From Hoeflea phototrophica DFL-43 (GTDB lineage: Bacteria > Pseudomonadota > Alphaproteobacteria > Rhizobiales > Rhizobiaceae), in contig NZ_CM002917.1 of assembly GCF_000154705.2 (NCBI RefSeq), forward strand, positions 2,684,461 through 2,748,460: a stretch of 64,000 nucleotides of DNA, read 5' to 3'. Positions 35,991-45,129 of the stretch are shown piece after piece (position 1 is the first letter of the stretch; every line of letters starts with the position of its first letter). The notes below the pieces were generated by a model. That model saw only the letters and a program-made list of their open reading frames with translations. It did no database searches and was not told the DNA's origin. The translations under genes and the position numbers were made by a program.

Positions 35991-37226
35991 ATGAAACCGA
36001 CCACTTTCCTCAATCGCACAACGCCCCCGCACATCATCACGCTGGTGATGATCGCCGGGCTGAGTGCGTTGACCATGAACCTGCTGCTTCCGTCGCTGCC
36101 GGGAATCGCCAGCTACTACGCAGCCGATTATGCATTGGTGCAGCTGGCCGTATCCGGCTACCTCGCGTTCACAGGCCTGCTGCAACTGCTCATTGGCCCG
36201 CTCTCGGACCGTTACGGCCGGCGGCCGGTATTGCTGACCGGACTTGGCATTTTCCTCGTCGCCACTGCCCTCGCTCCACTTGCTCCGACCGTCGAGAGCT
36301 TCCTGGCCATTCGTATGGTGCAAGCAAGTGTCGCCTCGGGCATGGTGCTTTCGCGCGCGATTGTGCGCGACATGGTCGACACAGACGAAGCCGCATCGAT
36401 GATCGGCTATGTGACCATGGGCATGACGCTTGCGCCGATGATCGGACCAGCGCTCGGCGGCATAATCGATGAGGTGTTCGGCTGGCAATCCACCTTTGCG
36501 TTGCTCCTGGTTTTCGGCCTCGGCGTTTTTGTGCTGAGCTGGATGGATCTGGGGGAAACCAACCACAACCGTTCCTCCAGCATGCTAAAGCAGTTTGGGG
36601 CCTATCCGGAACTCCTGCGCTCACGCCGGTTCTGGGGCTACACCCTCACCGCCACCTTCGCATCGGGCGCGTTCTTCTCGTTTCTCGGCGGCGGCCCCTT
36701 CGTGGCGACCGAAATCCTCGGCATGAAACCAAGCCAGCTGGGCTTCTATTTCATTTTCATGGCACTGGGTTACATGGCAGGCAACTACATGTCCGGCCGC
36801 TTCTCGCGCCAGGTCGGGATCAACCGGATGATGGTGACCGGATGCATTGTCGCCACGGCAGGCATGAGCCTGTCACTGATCCTTTTCCTGGTTGGCCTTT
36901 GGCATCCCATGTCGTTTTTCGGTCCGATTTTCTTTGTCGGCCTGGGCAATGGCATCACGCTGCCCAGCGCCAATGCCGGAATTGTCAGTGTGCGCCCGCA
37001 TCTTGCCGGCTCGGCTTCGGGTCTGGGCGGGGCCATGATGATCGGCGGCGGGGCTGCGCTGTCGGCTCTGGCAGGCGCCATTCTGTCCGCAGAATCCGGC
37101 CCTTACCCCTTGATCACGGTCATGCTGCTCTCCTGCATCATCGGCATTCTGGCCACCCTCTACGTGATCAAGGTGGAACGCAGTCTTGCAGGCTCAGACA
37201 AGCCAACGCCCGGCGAAGCGCCATGA
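35991..37226 (+). CDS. Bcr/CflA-type MFS multidrug exporter
   Basis: A 411-residue transporter with 12 predicted helices. The MFS loop signature lies after helix 2 (GPLSDRYGRRPVLLTGL), and PSLPGIA at the end of helix 1 is typical of Bcr/CflA drug-proton antiporters; motif C-like glycines occur in helix 5 (GMTLAPMIGPALGG). The ATG at 35991 is chosen over a TTG at 35955. The stop overlaps mobA by four bases (ATGA at 37223), giving an unexpected exporter-mobA operon. Substrate unknown. Confidence 0.9.
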   Translation: MKPTTFLNRTTPPHIITLVMIAGLSALTMNLLLPSLPGIASYYAADYALVQLAVSGYLAFTGLLQLLIGPLSDRYGRRPVLLTGLGIFLVATALAPLAPTVESFLAIRMVQASVASGMVLSRAIVRDMVDTDEAASMIGYVTMGMTLAPMIGPALGGIIDEVFGWQSTFALLLVFGLGVFVLSWMDLGETNHNRSSSMLKQFGAYPELLRSRRFWGYTLTATFASGAFFSFLGGGPFVATEILGMKPSQLGFYFIFMALGYMAGNYMSGRFSRQVGINRMMVTGCIVATAGMSLSLILFLVGLWHPMSFFGPIFFVGLGNGITLPSANAGIVSVRPHLAGSASGLGGAMMIGGGAALSALAGAILSAESGPYPLITVMLLSCIIGILATLYVIKVERSLAGSDKPTPGEAP

Positions 37227-37843
37227 ACATCATCGGCGGCATTCTTGCCGGCGGACGCGGCCGCCGCATGGAAGGCATCGACAAGCCTTTTGCCGAACTA
37301 GATGGCAAACCGTTGATTGCGCATGTGATCCGCCGCATGACGCCGCAGGCCGGCGAAGTGATCATAAATGCCAATGGCGAAGCAGAGCGCTTTGATCAAT
37401 TCGGGTTTGATGTGATCGCCGACCGCATTGACGGTTTTCGCGGACCGCTTGCAGGCCTTCACGCGCTGATGGTGGCAGCGGGCGAGCGCGGCGGCAGCCA
37501 TCTGCTGAGCGTGCCTGCCGACACACCGTTCCTGCCGGCCGACCTTGCAACCCGCCTCACCAGTGTCGAGAATACAGATGGTGCAGCGCGGATCGCCAGC
37601 TCCAAGGGACGCCGCCAGCCAGTGGTCGCACTCTGGCCGGTGGATCTGGCTAAGGGCCTTGAAGCCTATCTCTCCAAGACCGGCGATCTGAGCATGGCTG
37701 CCTATCTGCGCCAGATCGAAACCACCGAAACCGGTTTCCCGGTCATTGACGGGCTGGATCCGTTTTTCAACATCAATACGCCGGGCGATCTGGAACAAGC
37801 CGAACGCCTGATAGCCGCTTGTCCAGACAGCAGCATCGTATAA
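37223..37843 (+). CDS. mobA: Molybdenum cofactor guanylyltransferase MobA
   Basis: A 206-residue nucleotidyltransferase that adds GMP to molybdopterin to give the bis-MGD cofactor. GGILAGGRGRRMEGIDKP (residues 5-22) is the GTP-binding signature, FRGPLAGL and VPADTPFLP carry the metal-binding aspartate, and FFNINTPGDLEQA is the late family block. It overlaps the MFS gene by four bases and is followed 31 bases later by a methyltransferase gene. With moaA nearby it shows the organism makes MGD enzymes (such as nitrate or DMSO reductases); no mobB adjoins. Confidence 0.94.
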   Translation: MNIIGGILAGGRGRRMEGIDKPFAELDGKPLIAHVIRRMTPQAGEVIINANGEAERFDQFGFDVIADRIDGFRGPLAGLHALMVAAGERGGSHLLSVPADTPFLPADLATRLTSVENTDGAARIASSKGRRQPVVALWPVDLAKGLEAYLSKTGDLSMAAYLRQIETTETGFPVIDGLDPFFNINTPGDLEQAERLIAACPDSSIV

Positions 37844-37874
37844 GAAGACCGCAAAACCTGATTGGGAGCCTGCA

Positions 37875-38687
37875 ATGGCCAAGACCGACGATGATGCTCT
37901 GGCGGAAGCCTATAACCGTGCGCTATCGCTGGAGAAATCCGGCGATTTTGATCTCGCAGCAGCAGCTTATGCAGAGGTGTTGGCGCTTGATCCCGACGAT
38001 CATGGCGGCGCTGCGGTCAGGCTCGCATCGATGAAACGCGGCGATGTTCCGGTGCGCGCGCCCGAAGCCTATGTTGCCACCCTGTTCGACCAGCATGCCG
38101 ACGTGTTCGACAAGGTGCTGGTCGAGGATCTCGGCTACCATGTGCCGCTGCTGCTGAGACAACGGCTGATCGATTTGGCCGAAACCAGCTTCGAACGCAT
38201 GCTTGATCTGGGCTGCGGTACGGGCCTTACCGGCGGCGCGCTGGAAGACATGGTCGATGACGCCACCGGCCTCGACCTGGCCGAGAACATGGTCGAGATC
38301 GCCCATGAGAAAGGCCTCTACGACACGCTTTATGTCGCCGACGCCGTCGACTACCTCGAAGACAATGACGACGACCCGTTCGACCTCATCGCCGCCACCG
38401 ATGTACTGCCCTATCTCGGCGCGCTCGAGCCGCTGTTTGAGGCGGCGGCGAAAAACGCCCTGCCCAAAGCGCTGTTCTGCTTCTCCAGCGAGACCCTGCC
38501 CGACGCCGACTTCGAGGGCCGGCCCTACACCGTCGGCCGTTTCCAGCGCTTTGCCCACACGCAAGCCTATGTGCGCGGAGCGCTTGATGCAGCAGGCTTC
38601 GAGACACTCGAAGCCGGCGACATCACCGTCCGCCACGAACAGGGCCTGCCGATTGCCGGGCACCTGTTTGTTGCGCGCAAAGTTTGA
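37875..38687 (+). CDS. SAM-dependent methyltransferase with N-terminal TPR-like segment
   Basis: A 270-residue protein. Residues 1-50 form a single tetratricopeptide-like pair (AYNRALSLEKSGDFDLAAAAY). The rest is a class I methyltransferase with LDLGCGTGLTGG near residue 112 as the SAM loop, followed by GLDLAENMVEIA. The combination is common in rhizobia for orphan methyltransferases. The substrate may be a protein or small molecule. It follows mobA at 31 bases with TGGGAGCC before the ATG and is probably co-transcribed, but no link to molybdopterin is known. Convergent with the aldo/keto reductase downstream. Confidence 0.85.
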   Translation: MAKTDDDALAEAYNRALSLEKSGDFDLAAAAYAEVLALDPDDHGGAAVRLASMKRGDVPVRAPEAYVATLFDQHADVFDKVLVEDLGYHVPLLLRQRLIDLAETSFERMLDLGCGTGLTGGALEDMVDDATGLDLAENMVEIAHEKGLYDTLYVADAVDYLEDNDDDPFDLIAATDVLPYLGALEPLFEAAAKNALPKALFCFSSETLPDADFEGRPYTVGRFQRFAHTQAYVRGALDAAGFETLEAGDITVRHEQGLPIAGHLFVARKV

Positions 38688-38728
38688 GCTATTTCCGCAG
38701 GGTTCCAACCCGGGTCAAACGCCCCGGC

Positions 38729-39559
38729 CTACATCATCTTGAACACTGACGGATCGGGTCCGTTGCGCAGGCCCACATCGAGTGTGGCGATGGCCTTCAT
38801 CTCGTCGTCGGTGAGCGTGAAATCGAACACATTGAGGTTCTCGGACTGGCGGCCCGGATTGACCGAGCGCGCGATCGCCGCATGACCGAGCTGCATGTGC
38901 CAGCGCAGGATCACCTGTGCCGGGCTCTTGCCGGTGCGCGCCGCAGCCGCCTGAATTGGCTTGGCCTCAAATGAGCGGGCATTGCCCAGGGGCGTCCAGG
39001 CCTGTGGCACGATCTTGTGCTTGGCACAGACCGCCCGCAGTTCCGGCTGCTGCAGCAGCGGATTGATTTCGATCTGGTTAAGCACAGGCACCTCGCCCGT
39101 CTCCTCGATGATCCGCGCCAGATGATCAGCATTGAAGTTCGACACGCCGATCGAGCGCATCAGCCCCTCATCGCGCATCTCGATCAGCGCCTTCCAGGTC
39201 TCGACATAAAGATCCAGGCCCGGCACCGGCCAGTGGATCAGCACCAGGTCAAGCTGATCGACATCGATGCTCTTGAGGCTGCGCTCGACCGAGGCCCGCG
39301 CCTTGTCCCGGCCCTGATCGCGGTTCCAGATCTTGGTGGTGACAAAGATATCGTCGCGCTGCACGCCGGAGCTTTTCAGCCCCTCACCAAGACCGGCTTC
39401 ATTGCCATAGATGAAAGCCCCATCGATCAGCCGATAACCGGTCTTGATGGCGCTTTCGACCGCTGCTGCAGTGTCGTCCTGCGGGATCTGCCAGATGCCG
39501 AACCCGAGCTGCGGGATTGAGTGTCCGTCATGAAAAGCGATCTTCGGTTGATCAGTCAT
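38729..39559 (-). CDS. Aldo/keto reductase (2,5-diketo-D-gluconate reductase-like)
   Basis: A 276-residue NADPH-dependent reductase. LGFGIWQIP begins the barrel. IDGAFIYGNE carries the catalytic aspartate and tyrosine, TTKIWN the lysine and LIHWPVP the histidine, so the AKR tetrad is complete. GVSNFNADHL and later IARSVNPGRQSEN bind the cofactor; this reads S-V-N where most have P-K-S. The start ATG has AAGGAAC five bases upstream; in-frame codons to 39646 are not conserved. Similar enzymes reduce keto sugars or aldehydes, and the exact substrate is open. Convergent with the methyltransferase gene. Confidence 0.9.
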   Translation of the reverse strand: MTDQPKIAFHDGHSIPQLGFGIWQIPQDDTAAAVESAIKTGYRLIDGAFIYGNEAGLGEGLKSSGVQRDDIFVTTKIWNRDQGRDKARASVERSLKSIDVDQLDLVLIHWPVPGLDLYVETWKALIEMRDEGLMRSIGVSNFNADHLARIIEETGEVPVLNQIEINPLLQQPELRAVCAKHKIVPQAWTPLGNARSFEAKPIQAAAARTGKSPAQVILRWHMQLGHAAIARSVNPGRQSENLNVFDFTLTDDEMKAIATLDVGLRNGPDPSVFKMM

Positions 39560-39822
39560 TCTTGTTCCTTGGTGCAAAAAAGACGCTGCGGTGCTGCAGC
39601 GAGATGTGAAAATGGCACTCCGTTGCAAAACAGAGCGGCCGGTCACGCGATCGCTGATCCTGGCACCGCAACCCCGGCTTTGATGCTTTATCGACCGCGT
39701 GACGCGCTATCACGACACGGGATTTGCGCCTGCTTTGACATCTGTCAACGAATTCGGTCAGGATAGCACTCAAGTTGGCAAGGCTTCAACACCTCAGGTT
39801 GTCGTGCTTGGGAGGGCATATC

Positions 39823-40770
39823 TTGGGTCTATTTCGCGCGATTTTAGCCGCCATCCAGAACCATCCGTATCAGAGCGCCTTTCTGCTCGTCGCCATTTTG
39901 TGGTTGCTGGGCGTGAGAACCTACAACATCCTCACCCTCGAAAAGGGGTATTCGCGGATCGCCGGTTTGCTCGAATCCGTTGACGATTTGAAGAACGGCA
40001 CGACGGCCTCGGAACTCTACGACGCAAAATATTTCGCCGCGATGAGCGCCGAAGTCTATCGGCTGCCCCACAACGGCGACGCCAAGACGGAACAATCGGC
40101 GTGCAATCTCGGCGAGATCCTCTCTGATTGGACACTGCTGCCACCCTCTGACACAGATCCGGCCAGGCCCGACGGCAATGATCGCGATCAGGCACGTTGG
40201 GATGGTCAATTGGTCTACGGTGTCTGGTATCGTTCGGCGGGGCCCGAAAAAGTCCAGATCGCGCTGGTGTTTCGCGGCACGCACACATGGGGCGACTGGT
40301 GGAGCAATGCCCGCTGGATCACCCAACATCTCAGTTCCGGCTGGGATCAGTATGATCTCACGCGCAGCCTGGCAAGTCACGTCGTGAACAACGTCCTGAG
40401 CGACCATCCCGAATTGCAGGCACTGGGAGAGCCGGAGTTCATCGCCGCCGGACACTCGCTGGGCGGCGGACTGGCGCAACAGGCGGGTTACGCCAACAGC
40501 CGCATAAAGCGCGTCTATTCCTTCAACGGATCCAGCGTCACCGGATTTTATGATGTGCCCGACCGGGATCAGACCAAGATCGGTATGCGGATCTACCGCA
40601 TCGGCGAAAGGGGTGAGGTGCTTTCCTTGCTGCGGACCTTCATGAAAATCATCTATCCGGTGGTGGAGAAGAACCCCAAGATTGTGGAAGCAACCTACAA
40701 TTTCGGAACCCTTGGGCTGGTGACCCAGCACAGCATTGATGATCTCGCCTGCGCGCTTGGCAGCCAGTAG
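39823..40770 (+). CDS. Membrane-anchored lipase-like alpha/beta hydrolase (class 3 type)
   Basis: A protein of about 315 residues. A hydrophobic helix near residues 15-35 (SAFLLVAILWLLGVRTY) suggests membrane anchoring. The rest resembles class 3 lipases: IALVFRGTHTWGDWWSN, then AGHSLGGGLAQQAG with the nucleophile serine, and a late histidine in GLVTQHSIDD. I choose the TTG at 39823 because GGGAGGG sits six bases ahead; an earlier in-frame start at 39775 lacks one. Neighbours give no hint of the substrate. A secreted or inner-membrane triglyceride or phospholipid hydrolase is the best guess. Confidence 0.78.
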   Translation: MGLFRAILAAIQNHPYQSAFLLVAILWLLGVRTYNILTLEKGYSRIAGLLESVDDLKNGTTASELYDAKYFAAMSAEVYRLPHNGDAKTEQSACNLGEILSDWTLLPPSDTDPARPDGNDRDQARWDGQLVYGVWYRSAGPEKVQIALVFRGTHTWGDWWSNARWITQHLSSGWDQYDLTRSLASHVVNNVLSDHPELQALGEPEFIAAGHSLGGGLAQQAGYANSRIKRVYSFNGSSVTGFYDVPDRDQTKIGMRIYRIGERGEVLSLLRTFMKIIYPVVEKNPKIVEATYNFGTLGLVTQHSIDDLACALGSQ

Positions 40771-40800
40771 CAGGCCTCACAGCACAAAACACCAACCGGC

Positions 40801-41586
40801 TCAGACCTCGCGGGCCGACAAGGCTGCGATGTCCACAAGGCCGGGTTTGCCGCCAGGGCCGATAACGACATATTTGGCGTTGTCATCGGTCCACGAGACA
40901 AAGTCGAACCCCTTGATGGTCTGTTCCTTGAACTCGGGGGCCGACTCTGCATTGCCGCTGGTGCCGCTTTGCAGGCACAGCGCAATCACCGTGCCTTCAG
41001 AGTCCACATACATCAGTTGGGCAACAGGCTTGCCATTGGCAACCAGAAGCCGGCCACCCTCAAAGCTCAGGCCGAAGCTGGTCAGGTCGGGAATCGAGAA
41101 GTCAACGCCAACAGTTCCGCCAAGCCATTTGACGATGTGATCAGACTCATCGGCAGAGACCTCGACGAGATGACGTTTCTGGGCGGAATAGACCGCGTGA
41201 TAGTCAGCAATGTCGCTCAACCAGCCGGCATCTGCGACCATGGCGCCACTGGGAGAAACCCGGTCCTTCACAAAAAAACCGCCCATCCCGCCAAAGATGA
41301 AAAGGACAAGACCAGCAGCAATTGCAGCCCAGATAGGGCGCGAGGCCGGGCGCGCGGGCGCCATGCCGACGGGGGATGACCTGATCTTCTGCGCAAGCGC
41401 CAGCGGAACCGGCTCGCTCAGCTGTGCATCGAACTGTTCCAGAGCCATTGCATCGGCGGCCAGCAGCGCATCCAGCTCCGTCTGCACGGCCGGATCGGAG
41501 ACGAGCAAGGCTTCAATCATCTCCGCGTCTGCAGCTTCGAGCTCGCCATCCAGATAGGCGCTCAACTTCATCGAGAGATCAGTCAT
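40801..41586 (-). CDS. Membrane-bound anti-sigma factor
   Basis: A 261-residue protein with an N-terminal anti-sigma domain (MKLSAYLDGELEAADAEMI), one membrane helix at residues 84-106 (PIWAAIAAGLVLFIFGG) and a periplasmic C-terminal domain. The sigma gene upstream overlaps it by four bases (41583-41586), the normal arrangement for an ECF sigma and its cognate anti-sigma. The N-terminal domain has no H-x3-C-x2-C zinc motif, so release is probably by proteolysis or conformational change, not by thiol oxidation. With the lipoprotein gene at 42295 this makes a three-gene envelope-stress-like module. Confidence 0.88.
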   Translation of the reverse strand: MTDLSMKLSAYLDGELEAADAEMIEALLVSDPAVQTELDALLAADAMALEQFDAQLSEPVPLALAQKIRSSPVGMAPARPASRPIWAAIAAGLVLFIFGGMGGFFVKDRVSPSGAMVADAGWLSDIADYHAVYSAQKRHLVEVSADESDHIVKWLGGTVGVDFSIPDLTSFGLSFEGGRLLVANGKPVAQLMYVDSEGTVIALCLQSGTSGNAESAPEFKEQTIKGFDFVSWTDDNAKYVVIGPGGKPGLVDIAALSAREV

Positions 41587-42089
41587 GTCGCGATGCCCTC
41601 CTCATGGCCTAGTCCGGACGCAAGCAACTTTCGCGCACGATGAATGCGGCTCATAACGGTTCCCACCGGTATCTCCAGAAGCTCCGACACTTCACGGTAG
41701 CTGTACCCCTCCGCACAGACCAGCATCAGGGGCCGGGCCAGATCGCCCGGCAGCGCGTTCACCCTGGCCTGCACCTGCTTTGCGTTCAGCGCCTCATCGG
41801 CATCTCCGGTCTGAAGTTCCGTCGCCTCCTCGGCAGGAACCTGCCCCTGCCCGTCGCGAACCTTGCGTTTGCGCAGCTCGCTGATCCACAGGTTGCGGAT
41901 GATGCGGAACATCCAGCGGTCCAGCGGTTGGGCCGGGTCGTACTGGTGCCATTTCTGCAGCGCCGTGGTGCAGGCATCCTGCACCAGATCATCAGCATCG
42001 GGAGCCGACCGGCTCAAGCTCAGAGCAAACCGTCGCAGCCGTGGCAAAAGCCCGATCATCTCGGTTTTGAACGTCTCTGAAGTGGTCAC
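41583..42089 (-). CDS. ECF-type RNA polymerase sigma factor
   Basis: A 168-residue sigma-70-family factor of the extracytoplasmic function class with only regions 2 and 4. DADDLVQDACTTALQKW and DRWMFRIIRNLWISELRKRK are region 2 (core binding and -10 recognition); ALPGDLARPLMLVCAEGYSY and VPVGTVMSRIHRARKLL-like VGTVMSRIHRARKLL are region 4. The start is GTG at 42089; an ATG at 42059 ten codons in is possible. It overlaps the anti-sigma gene by four bases and lies 205 bases downstream of the COG4315 lipoprotein gene on the same strand. I could not identify its own promoter motif. Confidence 0.9.
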   Translation of the reverse strand: MTTSETFKTEMIGLLPRLRRFALSLSRSAPDADDLVQDACTTALQKWHQYDPAQPLDRWMFRIIRNLWISELRKRKVRDGQGQVPAEEATELQTGDADEALNAKQVQARVNALPGDLARPLMLVCAEGYSYREVSELLEIPVGTVMSRIHRARKLLASGLGHEEGIAT

Positions 42090-42294
42090 ACTTGTCTCGT
42101 ACTTGTCAGCCGGTTTGCAGTCCCGGCTGGTCCAATGGCGGCTGTTCCAGCCAGATTCGCTTCGAAGGCTGGCGCATTCTGTCAGCCTCCGTGTATCGAA
42201 CATTTCTGTTGCTGTTGCAATCCGCCTTTCCACCGAGCGGAATGCCGCCGTGGAGGCCCACGAGGCATAATGCTCGCTGGCTGCCAATGTTGAA

Positions 42295-42642
42295 TCAAGG
42301 ACGCGCAATGTGCCAAACGCCACCGGCACCGTCGCCATTGGCCTCGCCTGGCTCCGTGTCACCAATCCAGAAATACAGCGGCTTGCCGTCCTTGGCCCAC
42401 TGTTTGCGTCCATCCCTGCGTTCGATGGCGCTCAAACCCGGCATGTCAGTACCATTTTCCGCAACAAAAGGAGGCCATTGGACGGCACACTCATCATAGC
42501 AGAGTGATGCGCCCACCATGTCTTTGTCGAAGGTGTAAAGCGTCATGCCGTTCTTTGCGGTGAGGTTCATATGGGCAGCAGCATAGGCTCCGGTGCACCC
42601 GGCTACCAGAACTGCGATGGTGGCAAATGTTGAGACCTTCAC
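42295..42642 (-). CDS. COG4315-type lipoprotein with two Yx(FWY)xxD repeats
   Basis: A 115-residue exported lipoprotein. The lipobox is VAGC, giving lipid-modified cysteine 16. Two copies of the family motif Y-x-(F/W/Y)-x-x-D are present: LYTFDKD near residue 36 and LYFWIGD near residue 90. The start is GTG at 42642 with AAGGA eight bases upstream. Such lipoproteins are often encoded next to ECF sigma/anti-sigma pairs, as here (sigma gene 205 bases further). The biochemical role is not known; the two motifs probably form paired binding repeats. Cysteines in SLCYDECAV may form a disulfide. Confidence 0.86.
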   Translation of the reverse strand: MKVSTFATIAVLVAGCTGAYAAAHMNLTAKNGMTLYTFDKDMVGASLCYDECAVQWPPFVAENGTDMPGLSAIERRDGRKQWAKDGKPLYFWIGDTEPGEANGDGAGGVWHIARP

Positions 42643-42888
42643 GGGATATTCCTTTTGAGCGAATTGTTCGGAACGGCAATAAGCGACGTTCTCCAAAGGG
42701 TTACGCCTGTGGTGATCTGATTATTCCCAAAAAAATGGAGGCCTCTGGTAAGCTCATGAAAATTTTGACATATTTCTGAAAGAACATCGCCGTAACGTGA
42801 ATTTTCGTCACAAAAGCGTGAACGGCGTGAATAATCTGCGATGCTGCTGCGTAAGACATCCGACACCGCACAACAATGGAGCCTCACA

Positions 42889-43422
42889 ATGCGCACACTC
42901 ATCCTCATCACCGCCCTCCTCTTCCCCATGGCCGCATTCGCTGCCGGGTCCGAAGACGACTCGCCGCCACCGCCGACCAAAACCACCAAAACCTGCGAAA
43001 AAAATCAGGTATGGAGCAAGTGGAGAAGGAAATGTGTCGATGCCAAGGAAAGCCATCTCGGCGACGACACGCGTTATGGCGCCGTGCGCGAACTGGCCTA
43101 TGCAGGACGATATGACGACGCGCTCTATGTGCTTTCCGCGATGTCCGACCAGAGCGAAAGCCGCGTGCTGACCTATTACGGCTTCATCTATCGCAAGACT
43201 GGCCGCATGGACCTCGGAATGCAGTATTACCAGGCCGCTCTGACGGCAGATCCGGACAACCTGCTTGCGCGCTCCTACATGGGACAGGGTCTTGTCGCAT
43301 CCGGCAAGATTGAAAAAGCCCGCGTTCAACTGGCTGAAATCGAGGCCCGCGGCGGCGCATCCACCTGGCCGGAAACGTCGCTTCGCCGCGCCATCCAGAC
43401 AGGCGGAACCTACAGCTACTGA
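42889..43422 (+). CDS. Secreted tetratricopeptide-repeat protein
   Basis: A 177-residue exported protein: signal peptide MRTLILITALLFPMAAFA, a proline-rich linker with two cysteines (TCEKNQVWSKWRRKCVD), then two or three TPR units (AVRELAYAGRYDDALYVLSA, then YGFIYRKTGRMDLGMQYY, then GQGLVASGKIEKA). It is probably a periplasmic scaffold. TGGAGC lies before the ATG. It diverges from the COG4315 lipoprotein gene; the 246 bases between hold nothing I recognise. Function unknown. Confidence 0.82.
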   Translation: MRTLILITALLFPMAAFAAGSEDDSPPPPTKTTKTCEKNQVWSKWRRKCVDAKESHLGDDTRYGAVRELAYAGRYDDALYVLSAMSDQSESRVLTYYGFIYRKTGRMDLGMQYYQAALTADPDNLLARSYMGQGLVASGKIEKARVQLAEIEARGGASTWPETSLRRAIQTGGTYSY

Positions 43423-43518
43423 GTGACCTCCAGGCACTCGAAGCAACCTGACAGACGGCAGTTTCCCAATGCCTCTGTCAGGTCATTTCACTTTTGGAGT
43501 AGCCCGACCGGGCCAGCC

Positions 43519-45006
43519 TTATCCCCGGGCGAACAGCGGAAAGCTGACGCCCAGCGACCAGGCCAGGCAAAGCCCCAGGCCAATCCCGGCGGCCAGAGCA
43601 CCCGACCGGCGCGCGACCCAACGTCCCATCAGCCCGTGCACAACAAAGAACAGCACGAACACAGGCAGCACGATCACCACGAAGGTCAGTTGCTCCGGGT
43701 CAAGCATGGCAGCCGCGATGAGTGAAGCAAACAGGATCAGCCGCGCAAACACACGCCGCCACAATGCCCCACGTCCGGCACCGGTAACGACACTGTCGCC
43801 AAGCATGAACGGAATCGTGCCGAGCGCCAGAATGGCGATAACCGGCAACCGTTCGGCGGTCGGCCAGAAACTCGCCGCGTAGCGGTCAAGCGCCAGGCCG
43901 AACACCAGAATTCCCCAAACAGCGAGCGCCCCTGCAGCGACCAGCGGCAGGCCGGTCTTCATCGATCGCCAGTGACCTGAAAGGGCCAGCTGCAGGACGC
44001 CAAACACGGCCAGGTGGATCATCAGGTAGTCCGCCACCAGCACAGGCATGAAGTTGGTGTAAAATGGCGTGATCAGCAAAGGCGCCACCACCGCCGGCGC
44101 AATCGTGGCCATCAGAAACCGTTGAACCGGCAAATCGGCCACCGGCGGTGCTTGTGGCAACCGGGCCGCCAGTGGATAGAAGCCGGCAACAATGCCGCCA
44201 AGAAGCGCCAGGATCCAGAGCCCCATGGCGCCGGCACCAGCGCCGCTTTGACGGTCATAGGTCTGATCCAGCCAGTCTGTTGCGGCATCAATCGCAGTCG
44301 GGCTGAACAACACCCCGACATGTTCCACCCGGGGTGCAACCACTGCAAGCCGCGCCACATCGCCCGAGGTCACCAGTTGACCCTCACCTGCTTGGGGATC
44401 AATCAGATGCACGGCGTCAAGAGCGGCCTGTCTGAGCCGGCTTTCCCATTCCCCTGAAATGGCGAGCAGCCGCATGGGTTCATTGGCGCTGACGGCTTCG
44501 GAGAACATCGAGATCGCCACCACAGCGGCCACGGGGCTGCCCTGCTCCCGTTCGGCAATCGCTGCACGGATGATGATGTCGGTGGCCATCGAATGCCCCA
44601 AAAGCGACACCGGCCCGGCGCGAGGCAAACCACGCGCCGCGTCGATAACCGCACGGGTTTCCGCAACAAGCAGCGCCGTGGTGCCATCCACGCTGGTGAC
44701 GTCGCCCGACATCGGCTTCGGATTGCGGCCATGGCCTTCCAGATCAAATGCCAACACCCGGTAGCCCGACTGGGCCAGATGCAGCGAATAGGCCTGCATG
44801 ATCTGCCGCGAGCCTGCAAAACCGTGCGCCACCACGACTACCGGCCCTTCGGAATCGGGCTTCTGATAGAGCGTGACCGGTGTGGTCCCGACACTGAAAT
44901 CCGAAATCTCCAACCCGGCCCGGGGCCGTTCCAGCATGACCACCGACAGCAGCACCACCAGAAGTGCTGCCAGTCCGATGGCTGTGGCTTTGAAAGACTG
45001 GGTCAA
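43519..45006 (-). CDS. Alpha/beta hydrolase fused to a multi-helix membrane domain
   Basis: A 495-residue protein of two parts. After one anchoring helix (residues 8-24), residues 30-255 form an alpha/beta hydrolase with VVVAHGFAGSRQIM as oxyanion block and GHSMATD as nucleophile elbow (serine 139); the general order is typical of the lysophospholipase/dienelactone-hydrolase class. From residue 265 to the end, about eight hydrophobic helices follow (first LWILALLGGIVAGFYPLAA). The membrane half is not a family I recognise. The hydrolase presumably faces the periplasm and may act on a lipid handled by the membrane half. It is followed at 124 bases by the penicillin-acylase-like gene on the same strand. 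Confidence 0.8.
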   Translation of the reverse strand: MTQSFKATAIGLAALLVVLLSVVMLERPRAGLEISDFSVGTTPVTLYQKPDSEGPVVVVAHGFAGSRQIMQAYSLHLAQSGYRVLAFDLEGHGRNPKPMSGDVTSVDGTTALLVAETRAVIDAARGLPRAGPVSLLGHSMATDIIIRAAIAEREQGSPVAAVVAISMFSEAVSANEPMRLLAISGEWESRLRQAALDAVHLIDPQAGEGQLVTSGDVARLAVVAPRVEHVGVLFSPTAIDAATDWLDQTYDRQSGAGAGAMGLWILALLGGIVAGFYPLAARLPQAPPVADLPVQRFLMATIAPAVVAPLLITPFYTNFMPVLVADYLMIHLAVFGVLQLALSGHWRSMKTGLPLVAAGALAVWGILVFGLALDRYAASFWPTAERLPVIAILALGTIPFMLGDSVVTGAGRGALWRRVFARLILFASLIAAAMLDPEQLTFVVIVLPVFVLFFVVHGLMGRWVARRSGALAAGIGLGLCLAWSLGVSFPLFARG

Positions 45007-45129
45007 GCGGCCTGATCCTGATTTGATGAGAATAAATTTGGCAGCGATGCAGGGGTTTCAACAGGCAACAAGCCGCTCATTCTGCGAACCGGCACCCTGC
45101 AAACATCTCTTACCCAACACCCCTTCGGC

